A stretch of 64,000 bases of DNA. Origin: Zwartia vadi (GTDB lineage Bacteria; Pseudomonadota; Gammaproteobacteria; Burkholderiales; Burkholderiaceae_B). This document shows, one piece after another, positions 19,944 through 29,067 of the stretch. The notes beneath the pieces are model-generated. The model was not told the origin of the DNA. It was given only the letters and a program-made list of their open reading frames with translations, and did no database searches. How positions within the stretch are numbered: the first letter of the stretch is position 1; each line of letters begins with the position of its first letter. Made by a program: the position numbers and the translations under genes. The stretch lies in assembly GCF_030410375.1 (NCBI RefSeq), contig NZ_JAUHHE010000013.1, forward strand, positions 1 to 64,000, read 5' to 3'.

Positions 19944-20936
19944 TTAAAATTTAAGTGTTCGGGCAACTTTGCCCCATGTATCGTATTCCTTCGTGACAAA
20001 AGCACGCATTTCCTCTGAGGTGGAAGGATCGGGCTCCATCGCTTGTGCACTCAAGCGAGCAAGTGTTGCAGGATCACGAATCGCCTCGACAATCGCCGCG
20101 TTTAATTTTTTGACAATCGCTTCAGGCGTGCTGGCAGGTGCAATAAAGCTGTACCAATTGGTGGCAAGATATCCCGGAAAACCCAGCTCGGCAATCGTGG
20201 GAACATCCGGCAATGACTCAGCACGTTTAGCGCCGGTGACGGCCAGTGCGCGAATTTTTCCTGCCTTGATCAATGGAATAGCTGTGGGTGCACTTGCAAA
20301 GATCGCCTGGATCTCACCGCCCAATAAACCATTCATTGCAGGTCCACCGCCCTTGTAGTTGATGTGCTGAGCCGTAGTATCAGCACGCTGCTTGAGCAAC
20401 TCTCCAGATAGGTGGCCCGCACTGCCAAAGCCAGAGGATCCGTAAAACAAAGGCTTATCCGTGCTTTTTGCGGCGACAAGATAGTCAGCAAACGTTTTGA
20501 TGTTCGAATCAGCCCGAACAACCAGGACATTACCAAAGCTCACGCCATTACCAAGCATCGCAAAGTCTTTTAGGGTGTCGTAAGGGGTCCCGTTTGGCAT
20601 GTGCGGGTTGACTGCGAGGGAGCCGATGTTGGCCAATCCAATCGTGTAACCATCACCAGGGGCTTTGGCCACCATATCGGCAGCGATGTTGCCCCCTGCT
20701 CCCGGTTTATTATCCACCACGACTGTCTGTCCAAGGATTTCTCCAAGTTTGATGGCAATGGTTCGGGCGGCAGCATCAGTGCCGCCACCAGGAGCGAATC
20801 CCACTAACAACTTGATAGGCTTGTTGGGAAAGTTTGCAGCGGCATTGGACTGAGCAAACGCAAGGCTAGGGATACTTGCGCTCAATCCAGCAAGAATTGA
20901 GCTTGCCAGCAGCATTTTTACTTTGGTCGAGAACAT
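19944..20936 (-). CDS. Bug-type (TTT) periplasmic solute-binding protein
   Basis: A 330-residue Bug receptor with a Sec signal peptide (residues 1-29, hydrophobic core LLASSILAGLSASIPSLAFA). The family opening is FPNKPIKLLVGFAPGGGTDAAARTIA, with further hallmarks ENKPGAGGN-like DNKPGAGGNIAADMVAKAPGD and HINYKGGGPAMNGLLGGEI. Such proteins bind carboxylates in the periplasm and usually serve a TctAB-type membrane pair, which is absent here. It is the first gene of the LeuC-LeuD-lyase operon and abuts the LeuC-like start, so it probably binds that pathway's substrate. Confidence 0.93.
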   Translation of the reverse strand: MFSTKVKMLLASSILAGLSASIPSLAFAQSNAAANFPNKPIKLLVGFAPGGGTDAAARTIAIKLGEILGQTVVVDNKPGAGGNIAADMVAKAPGDGYTIGLANIGSLAVNPHMPNGTPYDTLKDFAMLGNGVSFGNVLVVRADSNIKTFADYLVAAKSTDKPLFYGSSGFGSAGHLSGELLKQRADTTAQHINYKGGGPAMNGLLGGEIQAIFASAPTAIPLIKAGKIRALAVTGAKRAESLPDVPTIAELGFPGYLATNWYSFIAPASTPEAIVKKLNAAIVEAIRDPATLARLSAQAMEPDPSTSEEMRAFVTKEYDTWGKVARTLKF

Positions 20937-21005
20937 GTGGGTTCCTCAAAAAATTTTTGTCTGTTCAATTTATACAAGTTGTCAGGTGACGTACAGATGT
21001 TCAGA

Positions 21006-21020
21006 TGTTGCGACGCAACA
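21006..21020. promoter_or_regulatory. Palindrome in the divergent promoter region (candidate operator)
   Basis: TGTTGC-GAC-GCAACA is a perfect 6-bp dyad around a 3-base centre. It lies in the 178-base gap between the leftward Bug-LeuCD-lyase operon and the rightward CitE-like operon, an expected place for a shared regulator site. Smaller dyads lie nearby (ACAAGTTGT at 20975-20983). No regulator gene is adjacent. Confidence 0.35.
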
Positions 21021-21114
21021 GGCAAGAACATCTAGATATCAGCTTCAATGTATTCTATAAGGACAACAGGCCGCCCGAGCGCCTCTCATCTTCACTTTTG
21101 GACCGCAACTCTCT

Positions 21115-21990
21115 ATGCGCAGCAAACTCTTTGTTCCCGGATCACGTCCTGAACTTTTTGACAAAGCCTTGGCCAGTGAGGCGGACGGACTGTCCTTTGA
21201 TCTCGAGGATGCGGTTGCCGAATCAAAGAAAGCTGACGCCCGTGAGACCTTGAGCGCCTGGCTCGACACCGAACACGCACGCAACAGCAATAAAACAATC
21301 ATCGTGCGCGTCAACGCAATGGAAACCCCTTATTTTGAGCAAGATATCGCTCAAGTCGTGCGCGCAGGCTTGGATATGGTCAATCTCCCCAAGCCAGACA
21401 GTCCCGAGGCCGTCCGCCAAGCGATCGGCTTGATCGAACAGGCTGAGCGCGCCAATGGCGTCAATCAGGACGGCATGCGACCAATCAAATTGCTTTTGAA
21501 CATCGAAACACCCAAGGCCTTGCGGACAGCTTATGAGCTTGCTTGCGCGCACACTCGTGTGGCAGGTTTGCAGCTAGGCCTGGGAGATTTATTTGAACCA
21601 ATTTCTGTCTCACGCAAAGAGCCCTTTGCAGTGAAATTCTCCATGATGCAAGTTAAATTTGCAGCAGCTGAAGCGGGTATCGATGCTTTTGACGGCGCAT
21701 TTGCAGACATCAAAAATACTGAAGGATTCATGGAGGAAGCCCGCTTTGCTGCCAGACTTGGCTATGTGGGCAAAAGCTGCATACACCCCAGTCAAGTCGC
21801 CATGTCTAACGAAGCCTTTCGTCCGAGCGACGAAGCGATCGCGCATGCTTTGCGCATTTTGGAAGCGGCCAAGGATGCTCAAGCCAGAGGGGTGGGTGCC
21901 TACGTTGTTGACGGAAAGATGATCGATCCGCCCTTTTACAACAGCGCGGTCGCACTAATAGATAAAGCCAAGCGCCTCGGATTGATTTAA
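21115..21990 (+). CDS. HpcH/HpaI aldolase / CitE-like acyl-CoA lyase
   Basis: A 291-residue CitE-like protein (beta-methylmalyl-, malyl- or citramalyl-CoA lyase group). It begins MRSKLFVPGSRPELF. The family's acidic metal and substrate sites appear in LSFDLEDAV (near residue 24) and LLNIETPKAL (near 125), followed by LGLGDLFEP and the signature GYVGKSCIHPSQV (near 220). With the downstream class III CoA-transferase it suggests acid activation to a CoA ester and cleavage to acetyl- or propionyl-CoA plus pyruvate or glyoxylate. It is the first gene of the rightward operon, divergent from the LeuCD-lyase operon. Confidence 0.88.
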   Translation: MRSKLFVPGSRPELFDKALASEADGLSFDLEDAVAESKKADARETLSAWLDTEHARNSNKTIIVRVNAMETPYFEQDIAQVVRAGLDMVNLPKPDSPEAVRQAIGLIEQAERANGVNQDGMRPIKLLLNIETPKALRTAYELACAHTRVAGLQLGLGDLFEPISVSRKEPFAVKFSMMQVKFAAAEAGIDAFDGAFADIKNTEGFMEEARFAARLGYVGKSCIHPSQVAMSNEAFRPSDEAIAHALRILEAAKDAQARGVGAYVVDGKMIDPPFYNSAVALIDKAKRLGLI

Positions 21991-22036
21991 TTTCACCATC
22001 ACTGTTTCGATCACTAAGCTCATACGGAAAGCACAC

Positions 22037-22999
22037 ATGAAATCACTCTTTAAGTTACTCTGCATTGCAAGCCTTATACCTGCTGCGGCAATCGCTCAAA
22101 CAAACTTCCCCACAAAGCCCATCACCCTTTTAGTTGGAAGCGCACCTGGCGGCTCGAATGATATCTTTGCCCGAACAATTGGCAAACAAATGCAAGATGA
22201 GCTGGGCGTTTCCGTTGTCGTTGAAAACAAACCTGCGTCTGGCGGCGTGCTTGCAAACACGCTCGTTGCCAAGGCTCCAGCTGATGGCTATACACTTGTT
22301 GTCTTGTCCTCCACCTTTACAACAGGCGCTGCAGTCAGAACAAATCTGCAATATGACGCGGTCAAAAGTTTTGCTCCGATCTCGATGTTGGCCAAAGGCC
22401 CCTTGCTTATTACGGTCGGAAACAACACCCCCTTTAAAACGCTTCCTGAACTTGTCAAATTTGCACAAAGCAATCCGGGCAAGCTGAATTTTGGCACGTC
22501 AGGGGTTGGCAGCATCAATCAGTTTGCCTCCGAAATTTTTTCTGACGTCGCAAAAATTAAAATGACACATGTTCCTTACAAGGGAATGGGTCCAGCCGTG
22601 AATGACCTCATGAGTGGTCAGATCGACATGATCATCGCAAGCGCTCCATCGCTGTTGAACCACGTTAAAAATGAAAAAATCCGTGCGTTGTCTGTCACGA
22701 CCGAGAAACGCTCCGTGATCGCTCCTCAAATTCCCTCACTCGGCGATTATGGTTATGCAGCCGCTGCCGTCGACTTATGGTGGGGCATCCTCGCGCCAGC
22801 CGGAACGCCAGCAGATGTTGTGCAAAAACTCAACAGTACGATTAATAAAATTATCGTTTCCGAACAAATGAAGGAATTCTTTTTAAAACAGGGTGCCAGC
22901 CCAGTCGCGATGACACCGACTGAGTTCAGCAGCTATATTTCAAATGAACTTGCTCGCTGGAAACGAGTGGCTGCCTCAGCAAATATTCAGGCGGAATAA
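22037..22999 (+). CDS. Bug-type (TTT) periplasmic solute-binding protein
   Basis: A 320-residue Bug receptor with a clear signal peptide (MKSLFKLLCIASLIPAAAIA, cleavage near AQT). The mature start is NFPTKPITLLVGSAPGGSND. Later hallmarks are VVENKPASGGVLANTLVAKAPAD (near residue 60) and HVPYKGMGPAVNDLMSGQ (near 180). It lies between the CitE-like lyase (46 bases upstream) and the CoA-transferase and probably supplies their substrate. Confidence 0.93.
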   Translation: MKSLFKLLCIASLIPAAAIAQTNFPTKPITLLVGSAPGGSNDIFARTIGKQMQDELGVSVVVENKPASGGVLANTLVAKAPADGYTLVVLSSTFTTGAAVRTNLQYDAVKSFAPISMLAKGPLLITVGNNTPFKTLPELVKFAQSNPGKLNFGTSGVGSINQFASEIFSDVAKIKMTHVPYKGMGPAVNDLMSGQIDMIIASAPSLLNHVKNEKIRALSVTTEKRSVIAPQIPSLGDYGYAAAAVDLWWGILAPAGTPADVVQKLNSTINKIIVSEQMKEFFLKQGASPVAMTPTEFSSYISNELARWKRVAASANIQAE

Positions 23000-23006
23000 T
23001 CAGAAC

Positions 23007-24227
23007 ATGAAAGGTCACTCAGCGAATCCAGACTCTTCGCACGCAGAGGTATCGTACTTGCCCCCCCGATCTGGCGCGCAAGGCCCGCTTACCGGTGTGC
23101 GTGTCATTGACATGTCAGCCTATATTGCAGGTCCCTACGCTTGCTCTTTGCTCGCAGACCAGGGTGCGGAAATCATCAAGATCGAACCGCCGGCTGGGGA
23201 TAACTTACGCAAGTATCCTTCGACGCTTGAGGCAGAGAGTCGGGCGTTCTTGGGGGTCAACCGAAGCAAACTGGCTGCGGTCTTGGATATTAAAAATCCT
23301 GAGGATCTCGAGACACTTCTGAACTTGATTCAAGGCGCGGATGTGCTTGTCCATAATTTCAGACCTACGGTCGCTCCGCGCATTGGAATTGGCTATGAAC
23401 AATTAAAAGCCCTCAATCCAAGATTGATCTACTGTGCAGTCAGTGGATATGGTGAAACAGGTCCACTCAAGGACAAAGCGGGTTTTGATCAAGTTTTACA
23501 GACAATGACCGGCATGGCGGCCCTGCAGGGCAAAAAAGAAGGACCTCCCGAACTTCTCTATGGATCGATCGTAGACTTTTATGCTTCGGCCCTCGTGGCC
23601 GGAGCCGTATCGTCTGCGCTCTATGAGCGCGAACGCTCTGGTCTAGGCCAGTTTGTTGGCGTCTCTCTTTTGGCTGCGGCGATGACCTTACAGTCCGGAC
23701 GACTAGTCTGGGCGGAAAATGAGGGAAGAGACGTTTGGCGAGATATGCGTTCTGGCGGCATTACTGGGATTCATCCTACCAAAGAGGGCTACCTCTACAT
23801 TTCTGCCAACACCCCTCATTTCTGGGAGGCTTTATGCAAAAAAACCGGGATGAGCGAGTTTTTAAATAATGAGCGCTACGACACGGTTCGCAAGCGCGCG
23901 CTTCATCAGCCTGAAATCGTCCCCAGACTGCATCAGGCGCTTGCAGCCAAGTCAGCCCTTGAATGGGAGGCCTTATTCGGAGAAGAGGTGCCCTGCGCAG
24001 CGGCACGAACAGTGGAAGACATGTTTGATCACCCTCAGGTACTCAGTCAAGACATGATCTCCACCTACCATCACCCTGTTGTTGGCCAATATCGCGGTCT
24101 TAAGCGCTCCATTCGTTTTGAACGCACACCAGGTCCGGATCCTTTTGCTGCGCCGACTCTTGGACAACACACTGACCTGATCAAAGAAGAAGCGAAAAGA
24201 TTGAAAGAAATTAAGAAGAAATCGTGA
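23007..24227 (+). CDS. Class III (CaiB/BaiF) CoA-transferase
   Basis: A 406-residue family III CoA-transferase that moves CoA between carboxylic acids through an aspartyl-CoA intermediate. It shows GVRVIDMSAYIAGPYACSLLADQGAEIIKIEPP (near residue 30), the probable catalytic Asp in LLYGSIVDFYASALVAGAV (near 195) and the C-terminal HPQVLSQDMI segment. The ATG at 23007, seven bases after the Bug stop, is preferred to 22944, which would overlap the Bug gene by 56 bases. Next to a CitE-like lyase it could form the citramalate/malate-CoA activation step. The substrate is not determined. Confidence 0.88.
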   Translation: MKGHSANPDSSHAEVSYLPPRSGAQGPLTGVRVIDMSAYIAGPYACSLLADQGAEIIKIEPPAGDNLRKYPSTLEAESRAFLGVNRSKLAAVLDIKNPEDLETLLNLIQGADVLVHNFRPTVAPRIGIGYEQLKALNPRLIYCAVSGYGETGPLKDKAGFDQVLQTMTGMAALQGKKEGPPELLYGSIVDFYASALVAGAVSSALYERERSGLGQFVGVSLLAAAMTLQSGRLVWAENEGRDVWRDMRSGGITGIHPTKEGYLYISANTPHFWEALCKKTGMSEFLNNERYDTVRKRALHQPEIVPRLHQALAAKSALEWEALFGEEVPCAAARTVEDMFDHPQVLSQDMISTYHHPVVGQYRGLKRSIRFERTPGPDPFAAPTLGQHTDLIKEEAKRLKEIKKKS

Positions 24228-24275
24228 AACACGCGTGATACGAGTTTCAACAAGCATCATCCAACTGAGCACACA

Positions 24276-25148
24276 ATGATCGTACCGAACTCTGCTGGTT
24301 CGCAGCGCCCCTCTTTAATCGTTCCTGATTACGCCTGTGATGCACACCTGCATATTTATGATCCTAGGTTTCCTGAAGTCGCTGATGCGGCATCCGCGCT
24401 CGACCGGGCAACGGTGGCGCAATATCGGCTGTTGCAACAAAGACTTGGTACGCGTCGCGCAGTGATTGTGACGCCACGTAGTTACGGTACGGACAATCGT
24501 GTGACAGTCGATGCCATTGCACAACTTGGTCAGGATCATGCACGCGGCGTAGCCGTGTTGAGTAGCAACATCTCGGATGAAGCGATGGACGAGCTTGATC
24601 GCGCAGGCATTCGTGGCGTGCGTTTTTCTCTCTATACACCCAAAAATGCTGCTGTCAGTTTCGAGATGGTTGAACCGCTAGCGAAACGCATCATGCGACT
24701 GGGCTGGCATCTTCAGCTCCATTGGACAGCTGATCAGTTTGTTGAATATGGGGAGATGCTTAAGCGACTGCCCTGCCCCTTGGTGATCGACCACATGGGT
24801 CGACTGCCACAGCCACTGGGACTGAAACATGCCGCGGTGGGGTTGATTGAGCACTTGCTGGAGCGTGGCAATACCTGGATCAAGCTTTCCGGTGCCTACT
24901 TGGACAGCCAGATTGATGAAAGCCAAGGATTCAGTGATGTCGATGCAGTCGTCTGTCACTGGATCGCCTGTGCCCCAGACCGTCTAGTCTGGGGAAGCGA
25001 CTGGCCACATCCAACTGAAAAGCATAAACCCGATGATGCGAAGATGCTGGATCGCTTGGGCATTTGGACCAAGGATCAGACAATCATTGAAAAGATTCTC
25101 GTGCATAATCCTGCAAAACTGTACGGGTTTGCGCCGATCAGCAGATAA
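24276..25148 (+). CDS. Amidohydrolase-2 family (lactonase/LigI-like) hydrolase
   Basis: A 290-residue TIM-barrel amidohydrolase of the COG3618 type, a group with 2-pyrone-4,6-dicarboxylate lactonase, sulfomuconolactonase and galactarolactone isomerase. The family's first His pair is in CDAHLHIYDPRF (near residue 20). Later metal or substrate residues are in LQLHWTAD (near 148), PLVIDHMGRLPQP (near 170) and the C-terminal RLVWGSDWPHPTEKH (near 245). It ends the CitE-like operon and may open a lactone to feed the CoA-transferase/lyase pair. It converges on the DAHP synthase gene. Confidence 0.85.
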   Translation: MIVPNSAGSQRPSLIVPDYACDAHLHIYDPRFPEVADAASALDRATVAQYRLLQQRLGTRRAVIVTPRSYGTDNRVTVDAIAQLGQDHARGVAVLSSNISDEAMDELDRAGIRGVRFSLYTPKNAAVSFEMVEPLAKRIMRLGWHLQLHWTADQFVEYGEMLKRLPCPLVIDHMGRLPQPLGLKHAAVGLIEHLLERGNTWIKLSGAYLDSQIDESQGFSDVDAVVCHWIACAPDRLVWGSDWPHPTEKHKPDDAKMLDRLGIWTKDQTIIEKILVHNPAKLYGFAPISR

Positions 25149-25169
25149 CAGTTTTCAGGCGGTGGGTGC

Positions 25170-26243
25170 TTAACCGAGCACGGGTCTCAATCGACGCGCT
25201 GCGTCTTGGATCATGCCTTCGGTCGTCTCCCAGTTCACACAACCATCCGTCACAGAGCAACCATAAATCATTTTGCTGTGGTCAGACTGGATGGGCTGGT
25301 TTCCGGCGACCAAGTTCGATTCGATCATGACACCTACGATTGAGCGATTGCCTGCAACGATCTGACTGACGACATCCGCCATCACGAGGGGCTGCAACTC
25401 AGGTTTTTTAAAGCTGTTTGCGTGGGAGCAATCCACCACTATGTTTGGGCGAATCTTGGCCTTGTTCATCGCTTGCTCAGCCAGTGAAATAGAAACCGTG
25501 TCGTAGTTGGGTCGACCATCGCCTCCGCGTAAAACCAGATGACCATAGGGGTTGCCTGTTGTGTGAACAATCGACACTTGGCCCTCGCCGCTGATGCCTA
25601 GAAAACGATGGGGCCTCGCCGCCGACAAAATAGCATTGACCGCGACAGTCGTATCGCCGTTGGTGGCGTTTTTAAACCCAACCGGAGTCGAGAGGCCTGA
25701 GGACATCTCGCGATGAGTTTGCGACTCGGTTGTGCGCGCGCCAATCGCGCTCCAAGCAATCAAATCCCCAAGGTACTGAGGTGAAATAGGATCGAGCGCC
25801 TCAGAACCTGCGGGTAAACCTAGTTCATTGACTTCCAGCAAGAACTGTCTGGCCAACCTCATCCCTTCATCAATGCGGAAGGAGTCATCCATATGCGGAT
25901 CATTGATATAGCCTTTCCAGCCCACTGTGGTGCGAGGCTTTTCAAAATATACACGCATCACAATCAGCAAAACATCGGAGACCTCATCGGATAAAGCCTT
26001 GAGGCGACGTGCATATTCCATGCCGGCAACAGGATCGTGGATGGAGCAAGGCCCCACAACCACGAATTTTCGCTTGTCTTCGCCACGCAAGATACGGTTG
26101 AGGGACTCACGGCCGGCTTTGATGGTGTTTGCGGCGCGTTCTGTCAGCGCAAGCTCCTGATGAAGCTGCTGTGGGGTCGGCATAGCCAGAAAAGCGGCAA
26201 CATGGAGGTTTTCGGTCGAGGCGTCTGAGGATACAGAGTTCAT
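25170..26243 (-). CDS. aroG: 3-deoxy-7-phosphoheptulonate (DAHP) synthase, class I
   Basis: A 357-residue type I-alpha DAHP synthase, which joins phosphoenolpyruvate and erythrose-4-phosphate in the first step of aromatic amino acid synthesis. Motifs include VVGPCSIHDPVAGMEYA (near residue 62), EKPRTTVGWKGYINDPHMD (near 100), GARTTESQTHREMSSGLS (near 168) and VVDCSHANSFKKPE (near 270). The feedback type (Phe, Tyr or Trp) cannot be told by eye, so the symbol is approximate. It is a single gene, divergent from dinB. Confidence 0.93.
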   Translation of the reverse strand: MNSVSSDASTENLHVAAFLAMPTPQQLHQELALTERAANTIKAGRESLNRILRGEDKRKFVVVGPCSIHDPVAGMEYARRLKALSDEVSDVLLIVMRVYFEKPRTTVGWKGYINDPHMDDSFRIDEGMRLARQFLLEVNELGLPAGSEALDPISPQYLGDLIAWSAIGARTTESQTHREMSSGLSTPVGFKNATNGDTTVAVNAILSAARPHRFLGISGEGQVSIVHTTGNPYGHLVLRGGDGRPNYDTVSISLAEQAMNKAKIRPNIVVDCSHANSFKKPELQPLVMADVVSQIVAGNRSIVGVMIESNLVAGNQPIQSDHSKMIYGCSVTDGCVNWETTEGMIQDAARRLRPVLG

Positions 26244-26363
26244 GGTGAGTAAGATAACCAGGTAAAGCGCACGATCTGTGCACGAGTTTAGATAAGCCTA
26301 GTGTAAAACATCTGCTCCATTCACTCCTCTCACAAGCGCTCAAGTTTCAAATACACTGAATCC

Positions 26364-27512
26364 ATGACACCCAACCGCAGAATCGCTCATTTGGACATGG
26401 ACGCTTTTTTTGCATCCGTGGAATTATTGAGCTACCCAGAGCTCAAGGGACAACCCGTTGTTGTGGGCGGTCGCAGCACAGCTCAGCCAACAATGGATTC
26501 GCAGGGGATCAGGCGCTTTGCGCGCTTGCGCGATTATGTGGGGCGAGGCGTCATTACAACTTCCACTTATGAAGCGCGTGCCCTTGGGGTCTTTTCCGGC
26601 ATGGGTCTCATGAAATCAGCCGCCCTGGCACCCGATGCCATCCTGTTGCCAGCCAATTTCGACGCGTATCGACATTACTCCCGACTGTTTAAAGAAGCTG
26701 TCGCCAGCGTTGCCCCCTTGATTGAAGATCGCGGAATCGATGAAATCTATATCGACCTCACAGATCTCGACACGGATACGGAAAGGCTTTCCAAACGAAT
26801 CAAGCAAGCGGTGAATGAGGCGACCGGCTTGAGCTGCTCGATCGGCGTGAGTCCCAACAAATTACTATCGAAAATTTGCTCTGATTTGGATAAACCGGAT
26901 GGCATCACGATTTTAAAAGACTCAGAATTACAGACGCGGATATGGCCCTTACCCGCAAAAAAAATTAACGGTATCGGACCCAAAGCCAATGAAAAGCTCG
27001 CCACGCTGAATATTCATACGATCGGCGATCTAGCAAGGGCTGCACCGGAAATGTTGATCGCCCATTTTGGTCGGTCAACCGGACAATGGCTACATCAGGC
27101 CGCCCATGGTGTTGATCACCGACCAGTCGTCACCTCTTCTGAACCCAAATCACTCAGCCGGGAAACGACCTTTGAGCGTGACTTGCATGTCAGACAAGAT
27201 CGGGCGCAACTCTCTGAGATTTTTACTAATCTGTGCGCGCGTCTAGGTGATGATCTGGTGAGAAAGGGGTATGCGACAAAAACCATCGGCATCAAAATTA
27301 AGTATGCTGATTTTCAGGTTGTCACGCGTGACTTCACACTTCCAATGGCCGTGTATGAAGGTTCTGTGATCAGGCGAGCGGCAAGTGAGTGTTTACGACG
27401 CGTACCCCTTGATCAGAGGATCAGGCTACTTGGCGTACGGGCAAGCAGTCTGATGCCGATCGACACAATCTTTCAGGCTCCTCAGAGCCATCAGCCCGAT
27501 CTCCCTTTTTGA
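26364..27512 (+). CDS. dinB: DNA polymerase IV (Y-family)
   Basis: A 382-residue translesion polymerase. The catalytic acidic residues are in HLDMDAFFASVE (residue 9 on) and DRGIDEIYIDLT (near 122). SIGVSPNKLLSKICSDLDKPDG (near 155), the helix-hairpin-helix thumb (KINGIGPKANEKLATL) and the little-finger domain follow. The C-terminal QPDLPF is a beta-clamp binding peptide. I find no CTGT-N8-ACAG LexA box in the 120 bases upstream, so SOS control is not evident. It stands alone between aroG and the amidase operon. Confidence 0.94.
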   Translation: MTPNRRIAHLDMDAFFASVELLSYPELKGQPVVVGGRSTAQPTMDSQGIRRFARLRDYVGRGVITTSTYEARALGVFSGMGLMKSAALAPDAILLPANFDAYRHYSRLFKEAVASVAPLIEDRGIDEIYIDLTDLDTDTERLSKRIKQAVNEATGLSCSIGVSPNKLLSKICSDLDKPDGITILKDSELQTRIWPLPAKKINGIGPKANEKLATLNIHTIGDLARAAPEMLIAHFGRSTGQWLHQAAHGVDHRPVVTSSEPKSLSRETTFERDLHVRQDRAQLSEIFTNLCARLGDDLVRKGYATKTIGIKIKYADFQVVTRDFTLPMAVYEGSVIRRAASECLRRVPLDQRIRLLGVRASSLMPIDTIFQAPQSHQPDLPF

Positions 27513-27630
27513 ATAATTCCAAGGACTGACCACATAGAGGAAATTTCGTCCTCATGTCCAAGATTCGGCGTTATGCTAGAGACCAAAAAATGTTCTGCTT
27601 TTCATTCAAACATGCCACAGGATGGAATCA

Positions 27631-29040
27631 ATGAGTCAATTCGAGCATCTCGACCTCGTCAGCGCAGCAGAAGGCGTTGCGAAAAAGGAATTTTCCTCCA
27701 AAGAGCTGACCGCTTGGTCACTTAACCGCCTGGAAACGATAGGCAAAAAATTCAATGCCGTTTTTCGAATCGATCATGAGCAAGCCCTGGCGCGTGCAAG
27801 TGCGCTGGATAGCCTTCAGGCTAGCGGCATGCTTCTTGGTCCACTGCACGGTGTACCGCTTGCGCACAAAGATTTGATCGAAGTGGCTGGGCGCGAAATG
27901 CATGTTGGTTCGAAAATCCTGAAAGGCAATATTCCTAAAAAGAACGCTTGGGTGATTGATGATCTTGATGCGGCCGGGCAAGTCAATCTGGGCGCTCTGC
28001 ATATGGCCGAGTTCGCGATGAGTCCGACCGGTTTTAATGGCCATTACGGTCATGGCCTCAACCCATGGAACCCAGAGTATCCCTGCGGCGGCTCCTCAAG
28101 CGGTTCCGGTATCGCCGTGGCCGCCCGCCTCGTTTTTGGTTCTTTGGGTAGTGATACAGGAGGCTCGATTCGCCAGCCTGCATTCATGTGTGGTGTGACC
28201 GGTATCAAGCCAACCTCCAAACGCGTCAGCATCGACGGAGTCTTTCCCCTATCCCATACTCTTGACTGCGTCGGGCCCTTGGCACAAACAGCACGGGATT
28301 GTGCCCGCCTGCTCACGCACATTAGCCGCCCGAATCCGAACGACCCCTGGTGCACCAACGTACCCAATGAAGACTATGAAAAACAATTGACAGGCGATCT
28401 CAAAGGAATGCGTATCGGCGTTCCTAAAGATTTCTATCGTGAAAACCTGGATCCCGAGATGGCAGCAGCGCTTGAAACCAGCTTGGAGGTTTTGCGCGGA
28501 CGAGGCGCCGAGCTTGTCGAAGTCAAAGTCCCCGACATGCTGCGTATCCATGAAATGACGGCAATCGTTCTAACAGCCGAAGCTGCGCAAGTGCATCGAG
28601 CATGGGTTGAAAAGAGACCGCAAGACTATAGCGACCAAGTTCTTGCGCGCATTAAACCGGGCTTTACCCAAACGGGTGTTGATTATGTTGAAGCCTTACG
28701 CGCAAGAGACTCTTTTATTAAAGAATATTTACAAACTAGCCTGGGTGATTGCGACGCCTTGCACATTCCCGTCGCGAAACTTCACACGCCGACGATTGCC
28801 GCGACCACCTCAGGAAATTTAAACGATGTACTGCAATCGATTAGTCAACTTACATTTACAAATCGGGCCATTAATTATCTCGGTTTGCCTGCGATGAGTG
28901 TTCCAGCTGGGTTTTCATCGAAAAAAATGCCGCTGGCTTTTCAGCTAGTGGGTAAACCCTTTGCGGAGAGCACAATTTTAAAAATCGCAGATGCCTATCA
29001 GCGCGACACCTCTTGGCACAATGCGCGCCCATCTGTTTGA
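27631..29040 (+). CDS. Amidase signature family hydrolase
   Basis: A 469-residue amidase of the Ser-cisSer-Lys class. The Lys is in GVPLAHKDLIEV (near residue 80), the Gly/Ser-rich signature CGGSSSGSGIAVAARL near 150, and the nucleophilic Ser in GSDTGGSIRQPAFMCGVTG near 177. The ATG at 27631 has an AGGATGG site nine bases upstream; the earlier ATG at 27622 overlaps that site, so 27631 is chosen. It heads an operon with a TauD/TfdA dioxygenase, a Bug receptor and a CMD-family protein, which suggests use of an amide-containing compound. It resembles GatA but no gatB or gatC is near. Confidence 0.88.
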   Translation: MSQFEHLDLVSAAEGVAKKEFSSKELTAWSLNRLETIGKKFNAVFRIDHEQALARASALDSLQASGMLLGPLHGVPLAHKDLIEVAGREMHVGSKILKGNIPKKNAWVIDDLDAAGQVNLGALHMAEFAMSPTGFNGHYGHGLNPWNPEYPCGGSSSGSGIAVAARLVFGSLGSDTGGSIRQPAFMCGVTGIKPTSKRVSIDGVFPLSHTLDCVGPLAQTARDCARLLTHISRPNPNDPWCTNVPNEDYEKQLTGDLKGMRIGVPKDFYRENLDPEMAAALETSLEVLRGRGAELVEVKVPDMLRIHEMTAIVLTAEAAQVHRAWVEKRPQDYSDQVLARIKPGFTQTGVDYVEALRARDSFIKEYLQTSLGDCDALHIPVAKLHTPTIAATTSGNLNDVLQSISQLTFTNRAINYLGLPAMSVPAGFSSKKMPLAFQLVGKPFAESTILKIADAYQRDTSWHNARPSV

Positions 29041-29067
29041 AGAAAAGATGAAGGCTATGGAAAGACG

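Noticed and set aside
26244..26363. LexA box controlling dinB
   Set aside because: No CTGT-N8-ACAG-like sequence was found in the gap.
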